From the NCBI RefSeq assembly GCF_000304315.1, contig NC_018485.1:900501-964500 (forward strand): DNA of 64,000 bases. The letters are read 5' to 3'. Below are positions 59,755-64,000 of this stretch, in pieces (the stretch's first letter is position 1; the number at the start of each line of letters is the position of its first letter). The notes under the pieces were generated by a model, which saw nothing but the letters and a program-made list of their open reading frames with translations, was not told the DNA's origin and did no database searches. The stretch is from Methylocystis sp. SC2. GTDB taxonomy: Bacteria; Pseudomonadota; Alphaproteobacteria; Rhizobiales; Beijerinckiaceae. The position numbers and the translations under genes were made by a program.

Positions 59755-62283
59755 TCAGGGCATATGCGCCTTGACCGTCTCGATCAGCTGTTTGATCGAG
59801 AACGGCTTCGCCAGAAAACCGAAGTCGCCCTCGGGAAGGTTTTTGGCGAAGGCCTCTTCGGCGTAGCCGGAAACGAAGATCACCTTCGCCGCGACGCCGC
59901 GCTTGCGCAGTTCGGCGAACATCGCGGGACCGTCCATCTCCGGCATCACCACGTCGGAGACGATGAGATCGATCTTGCCGTCGACGCGTTCGACGACCTC
60001 GAGCGCCTCCATGCCCGTCGCCGCTTCGAGCACAGTGAATCCGCGCGAACTCAAGGCGCGCGCGCCGATCGAGCGCACCGCGTCCTCGTCTTCGACAAGG
60101 AGAACCACGCCCTGTCCCGTGTAGTCCGCGGCGACCTTGGGCGTATCGGCCTTTTGCGACGTCTCCTTCTCCTCCGGCGCGTAGCGCGGCAGGAAAATGC
60201 GGAACACCGCGCCCCGCCCGACCTCGCTGTCGACGAAGATGAAGCCGCCCGACTGCTTGACGATGCCGAAGACCGTCGAAAGGCCAAGCCCCGTGCCTTT
60301 GCCGACCTCCTTCGTCGTGAAGAAGGGTTCGAAGATCTTTTCTTTCACATCGGCGGGAATGCCGCTGCCCGAGTCCTCGACCTCAACCAGCACATAATCC
60401 GCCGCCGGCAGCGCCGCTTCGTTGAAGGCGGCGCATTCCGAGGCGGCGACGTTGCGCGTGCGAATCTGCACCCGACCGCCCGACTCCAGCATGGCGTCGC
60501 GGGCGTTGACGACGAGATTGATGATCACCTGTTCGAACTGGGTGATGTCGGCCTTCACGAACCAGAGATCGCGACCCAGACGCAGTTCGAGCTCGTTCTT
60601 TTCGCCGACGACGCGGCGCAGCAAATTCTGCACTTCGGAAAGCGCGTCGCCGAGCTGCAGGACTTGCGGGCGCAGCGTCTGTCGGCGGGAGAAGGCGAGC
60701 AGTTGGCGCGTCAGGCCCGCCGCGCGATTGGCCGTTTCCTTGATCTGGCGAATGTCGCGGAAGGCTGGGTCGGTCGGCCGGTGGCTGGAGAGCAGCAGAT
60801 CCGAATAGCCGATGATCGCCGTCAGCATATTGTTGAAGTCATGCGCGATGCCGCCGGCGAGCTGGCCGACCGCATTCATCTTCTGCGACTGCGCGAACTC
60901 CTCCTGCAGCTTGCGCTGCTCGGTGGTATCGAGCGCATAGACCATCGCGCCTTTCTTGCCGGCGTCCTCGGCGGAAGAGACGAAGAAACGCGCCGAACGC
61001 GTCGCCGCGCCGGCCGCGTCTTCCTCGAAGACGACATTGATCGGGCGCACTTCGCCTTTGCCTTCGATCGCATCTTCGATCGCGGCGCGCAGGGCGGCGC
61101 CGTCGCGTTCGCCGAGTCCTCTCAGCACCGACCATGGCGCCGCCGCCGCGCCCTGGCCCGACTTCAACGCCTGGGGCAGCAATTTTGCAAAAGCGGCGTT
61201 CGACGTCAGCACGCGGCCCTCGCCGTCGAGCGTCGCCATCGCCATCGGCGTCGAATTGAAGAAGCGCGCGAAACGCACCTCCGCCGCGCGCAAATTCTCT
61301 TCCGGCTGCTCGCCGGAGGCGCGGTTGAGCACCAAGGTGCGTGACGGGCCGGCTTCGCCGTCCTGGCCGAACGCGACCTGGTGCAGCAGCCTGACGGGCA
61401 GCGACTTGCCGTTGCGGCATCGCAGGTCGAGGTCGATCTGCTCGGCGCGCACGTCCCCCGGCGCGCCCGACATGGCGGCGAGAAGCGCCGCGCCGCTATG
61501 CGCGACGATGGAGGACAGCGTCGCGCCGCCAGAGCCGACTTGCGTGAGATCATAGCCCAGCCAGCCGGCAAGCGTTTTGTTCATATAAGAGACGGCGCCG
61601 TCCGGACTCGCGGAAAAAAACCCCGCCGGCGCGTGATCGAGAAAGTCGATCGCGTGCTGCAGCTCCTGGAAGACGTTCTCCTGCCGCTGTCGATCGGCGG
61701 TCACGTCGGCCACCGCCCATAGACAGAACCGTCCGCTCGACGTCGTCGGCAGCGGCCGAACGCGAATCCGATACCAGCCGACCGGCCCCTGCCCCGAGAG
61801 CGGCGGCGAAAGCCGCAGATCTTCGCTATGCGAAACGCCCGCCCGCGCCGCCTGCGCCAATCTGTAGATCGCCTCGGAGACCTCGGGCGGCCCTGAGAAC
61901 AGCCGCTCGACCGGCTGAACGCCGGAAGCGTCTTTCGCATCGCACATCGCCGTATAGGCGTCATTGGCGTAAACGATGCGCGCGTCGCCTCTGGTGACGA
62001 GCAGCCCTTCTCCGGACGTGTCGGCGATGAGCTTCGTCACATCATTGCCCGCGACTCGGCCGGAGAAGTGAATCAATCCGACCGCATAGGCGAAGAGAAA
62101 GAAGATTCCGGCGACGCCGAAAACCGCGAGCGCCAGAATGGTGACGCGCGGCGCGAGGTCCGAAGGCGTCAGGTAATAGACGGCGACGCCCGCAACCAAC
62201 GCAATGACGAGGGCGAGCGTCAATCCCGCATTGGCGGGCCGCTCGCTGCGTCCTAAGTCGGACGCTTCGGTCCTGTCGCTCAT
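59755..62283 (-). CDS. cckA: Hybrid histidine kinase CckA (cell-cycle)
   Basis: Top kinase of the CckA-ChpT-CtrA phosphorelay. 842 residues: two N-terminal helices (~22-40 and 48-70), three PAS domains (~85-200, 210-320, 335-455), the histidine-kinase dimer with phosphoacceptor His481 in [17 protein letters not shown], and HATPase with [10 protein letters not shown] and [34 protein letters not shown]. The C-terminal receiver carries Asp777 in [14 protein letters not shown]. The [12 protein letters not shown] wording and hybrid layout match CckA. Divergent from the FliO-like gene, and a CtrA box lies between. Confidence 0.94.
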   Translation of the reverse strand: MSDRTEASDLGRSERPANAGLTLALVIALVAGVAVYYLTPSDLAPRVTILALAVFGVAGIFFLFAYAVGLIHFSGRVAGNDVTKLIADTSGEGLLVTRGDARIVYANDAYTAMCDAKDASGVQPVERLFSGPPEVSEAIYRLAQAARAGVSHSEDLRLSPPLSGQGPVGWYRIRVRPLPTTSSGRFCLWAVADVTADRQRQENVFQELQHAIDFLDHAPAGFFSASPDGAVSYMNKTLAGWLGYDLTQVGSGGATLSSIVAHSGAALLAAMSGAPGDVRAEQIDLDLRCRNGKSLPVRLLHQVAFGQDGEAGPSRTLVLNRASGEQPEENLRAAEVRFARFFNSTPMAMATLDGEGRVLTSNAAFAKLLPQALKSGQGAAAAPWSVLRGLGERDGAALRAAIEDAIEGKGEVRPINVVFEEDAAGAATRSARFFVSSAEDAGKKGAMVYALDTTEQRKLQEEFAQSQKMNAVGQLAGGIAHDFNNMLTAIIGYSDLLLSSHRPTDPAFRDIRQIKETANRAAGLTRQLLAFSRRQTLRPQVLQLGDALSEVQNLLRRVVGEKNELELRLGRDLWFVKADITQFEQVIINLVVNARDAMLESGGRVQIRTRNVAASECAAFNEAALPAADYVLVEVEDSGSGIPADVKEKIFEPFFTTKEVGKGTGLGLSTVFGIVKQSGGFIFVDSEVGRGAVFRIFLPRYAPEEKETSQKADTPKVAADYTGQGVVLLVEDEDAVRSIGARALSSRGFTVLEAATGMEALEVVERVDGKIDLIVSDVVMPEMDGPAMFAELRKRGVAAKVIFVSGYAEEAFAKNLPEGDFGFLAKPFSIKQLIETVKAHMP

Positions 62284-62444
62284 TTCTTAACCACCCGCGT
62301 CATATATCGCCGATCGCGACGGCCATGCTGACGCCGGCGCGCCGATTATTAGTCTGCCGACGCCTACAGAATCATCTAAAACAATGGCCGTGAACGCCAA
62401 TAATAGCAACGCCGAACGTTGGAAGGGCGCTGATTAGTCAAACA

Positions 62445-62459
62445 TTAACCATTCATTAA
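62445..62459. promoter_or_regulatory. CtrA binding site between cckA and the FliO-like gene
   Basis: TTAACCATTCATTAA: a full TTAA-N7-TTAA box. It is 77 bases before the FliO-like start and about 160 bases before cckA, so CtrA may control one or both. Confidence 0.75.
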
Positions 62460-62535
62460 CCTTTTTTCGGCGCTTGCCAGGAAAGCTGTTAATTTGGCAA
62501 GGTTCACGCGCGTTCGAACGAGAGACTAGCCGTTC

Positions 62536-63417
62536 ATGCCCGATAAATTCACTCAACTGCTGCCGGCGCTTGGAGCGCTCGTTGCGTTCCTCGTTGCTGC
62601 GGTGCTCGTGCTTTATATTTACCGTCTGTTGTTCGGACGCCGCATCCGTTCGCCGGGCGGCCGCAATCGCGCGCGCCGGCTGGACGTCGTCGACGTCTAC
62701 GACCTCGACCGCGAGCGCCAGCTCGTCATTGTGCGGCGCGACAACGTTGAACATCTGCTGCTGATCGGCGGTCCTACCGACATCCTCGTCGAAGCGACGA
62801 TCAGCCGGGTGGAAGGCGCCGTCAGCCGCGGGCCGGAACAGCGTCCCGGAGCGCCGGCGGCGGCGAACTGGCCGGCCGGGCCGCCGGCTCCGCCACGAGA
62901 GCTGGAGACGCCGCCGCCGAAGCCCGCGGCGGCGGGCCCCGTCAATCTGCCGCCTGACCTCTTCGCGCCGGCGCCGCCGAGGCCTGCGGCGCCGCCGCCT
63001 CCCCCGCCGCCGCCGCCCGCCGGACCAAGAGTTTCGAGTCCGGCCGCTCCGCAGCGCCCGGCGCCGCCCCGCTCGCCGACGCCGCCTTTCCTGGCGCGCG
63101 CTCAGCAGCGGCTGGCCCCGCGTCCGAAGGAGCCGCCGCCAGAAGCCGCGGCCCCGTCTCCGCCCCCTCCGCCGCCCGCAGCTCCTCCCAGACCGGCGGA
63201 GCCGCCGCCGGCGCCAAGACCCGCTGCGCCGCCGCCTCCCGCGCCGCCGCCGGCCGCCGCCCGGCCTGCAGCGCCACCGCCTGCGCCCCCGCCGCCGCCC
63301 AAGCCCGCGGCGCCGCCGCCTCCACCGCCGCCGGCGGCTCCGGCCGACGTGGATCCGCTGGACTCGCTTGAAGCGGAGATGGCGCGACTGCTCGGCCGCC
63401 CGGATCAGAAGGAATAG
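62536..63417 (+). CDS. FliO-like flagellar biosynthesis protein with long Pro-rich tail
   Basis: 293 residues. The first ~100 resemble FliO: a membrane helix (LPALGALVAFLVAAVLVLYIYRLLF), then a short cytosolic domain with RARRLDVVDVYDLDRERQLVIVRRDNVEHLLLIGG. FliO assists assembly of the flagellar export channel. Residues ~100-290 are an unusual Pro/Ala tract with few other residues, ending in an acidic DSLEAEMARLLGRPDQ. Preceded by a CtrA box, as flagellar genes often are in alphaproteobacteria. No other flagellar gene lies in view. Confidence 0.8.
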   Translation: MPDKFTQLLPALGALVAFLVAAVLVLYIYRLLFGRRIRSPGGRNRARRLDVVDVYDLDRERQLVIVRRDNVEHLLLIGGPTDILVEATISRVEGAVSRGPEQRPGAPAAANWPAGPPAPPRELETPPPKPAAAGPVNLPPDLFAPAPPRPAAPPPPPPPPPAGPRVSSPAAPQRPAPPRSPTPPFLARAQQRLAPRPKEPPPEAAAPSPPPPPPAAPPRPAEPPPAPRPAAPPPPAPPPAAARPAAPPPAPPPPPKPAAPPPPPPPAAPADVDPLDSLEAEMARLLGRPDQKE

Positions 63418-63604
63418 ACCAAGAGGCGCAGCGCTCGAGATACGCTGGCCTTACGCCGTTAAGTGTTGACAAGGCTAGTGGTCAGCAAAGCGCCTGAGTT
63501 GGAAAAAAATTGCTCCGGCAGCAATCGATGCAGCTGTTCGACTCGGAAGGCGCTTCCGCCTAAAGCAGAGGCGGGCGCGCCCAACCCGCGTTAGGAGTTG
63601 GCTC

Positions 63605-64000
63605 TTGTCGCCCTTCTCGGTTCCCGAAACTGTCGCACGCTACGCCGAAGGTCCGGTGAGGAAGGTGCCAGGCTTCCACGCTTTGCAGCGGATGACGGGC
63701 GTGCTTCTCGCCGAGCGAGTTCCGGAAGATGGCAATTTGCTCGTTCTCGGCGCGGGAGGCGGACTGGAACTGAAGGCCTTTGCCGAGACGCATCCCGGAT
63801 GGCGCTTCTGCGGCGTTGATCCATCAGCGGAAATGCTGGGGTTGGCGGAGCGCACGCTCGGTCCGTTCGCGGAGCGCGTCGACTTGCACCTGGGCTATAT
63901 CGATAGCGCGCCTGCGGGTCCTTTCGATGCGGCGACGTGCCTTCTAACCATGCACTTCATTCCGGAGGAGGAGCGGCGACGCACGATGGCCGAGATCCAT
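63605..64000 (+). CDS. Class I SAM-dependent methyltransferase, 3' end outside window
   Basis: First 132 residues of a SAM methyltransferase. TTG start at 63605 with AGGAG 7 bases before. The SAM-binding LLVLGAGGGLELKAFA motif (motif I), the acidic GVDPSAEML and later PFDAATCLLTMHFIP (motif III region) are present. The substrate cannot be told from this part. Continues beyond the window. Confidence 0.82.
   Translation, partial: MSPFSVPETVARYAEGPVRKVPGFHALQRMTGVLLAERVPEDGNLLVLGAGGGLELKAFAETHPGWRFCGVDPSAEMLGLAERTLGPFAERVDLHLGYIDSAPAGPFDAATCLLTMHFIPEEERRRTMAEIH

Overview
The window is a high-GC stretch from the chromosome of an alphaproteobacterium, most likely a type II methanotroph related to Methylocystis/Methylosinus. 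The main reasons are a 256-residue PmoC (particulate methane monooxygenase subunit C) with every expected copper ligand, CckA and DivK of the CtrA cell-cycle phosphorelay with a full CtrA box, a long-form UvrB, and a GlcDEF glycolate oxidase. No rRNA, tRNA, CRISPR array, transposase or phage gene was recognised. Most of the window is chromosomal housekeeping with several accessory inserts.

Layout. 1-5.3 kb, minus strand: partial CPA1 antiporter, coaA, and a tightly overlapping histidine block (hisB, a DUF2628 membrane gene, hisH, hisA, hisF, hisE). 5.7-10.1 kb: an exported UbiC-like protein, the HslVU protease, a membrane protein and trpS. 10.3-14.3 kb: glcF-glcE-glcD. 14.7-17.3 kb: divK, an M15 peptidase and small exported or hypothetical ORFs. 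17.4-22.4 kb: a complete group-3b-type cytosolic [NiFe] hydrogenase operon with an embedded cyclic-nucleotide-binding protein and its maturation protease. 22.7-27.3 kb: a membrane protein, a DUF1269 protein, a micropeptide ORF, a solitary pmoC and ftsH. 27.5-30.8 kb: a probable blue-light sensor (GATase-AraC-LOV fusion) facing a LuxR/LuxI pair. 31-36.5 kb: an outer-membrane barrel, a PAS_5 protein, rhomboid, CBS, patatin, hisI and folE. 36.7-44.8 kb: a NifU-like scaffold, ruvC-ruvA-[Uma2 insert]-ruvB, a persulfide dioxygenase-rhodanese fusion with peroxiredoxin, ybgC, alr, maf and infA. 45-49.2 kb: two toxin-antitoxin pairs flanking uvrB. 49.3-57.7 kb: hypothetical genes, an Atm1-type ABC exporter, LOG, cimA, GNAT and cysS. 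57.7-64 kb: CreA, DUF2865, cckA, a FliO-like protein and the start of a methyltransferase.

How the genes fit together. The window carries six his genes in one block (B, H, A, F, E, plus DUF2628 between) and hisI separately beside folE. PmoC, the glycolate oxidase and the NAD(P)-linked hydrogenase fit a C1- and H2-metabolising lifestyle. CckA, DivK, the CtrA box and FliO point to the alphaproteobacterial cell-cycle and motility circuit. The most unusual region is 27.5-30.8 kb, where a LOV photoreceptor transcription factor neighbours an atypical quorum-sensing pair. Three families of dispersed palindromic repeats lie between genes: a GTCATTCCCG family, a GAGCAGGTTC hairpin family and GC-rich CCCTCCCC palindromes. 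Some of them begin at stop codons and may act as terminators.

Limits. Everything was read by eye from sequence. Family names rest on motif recognition, and no alignment or database search was run. Start codons were chosen from ribosome binding sites, overlaps and family length.
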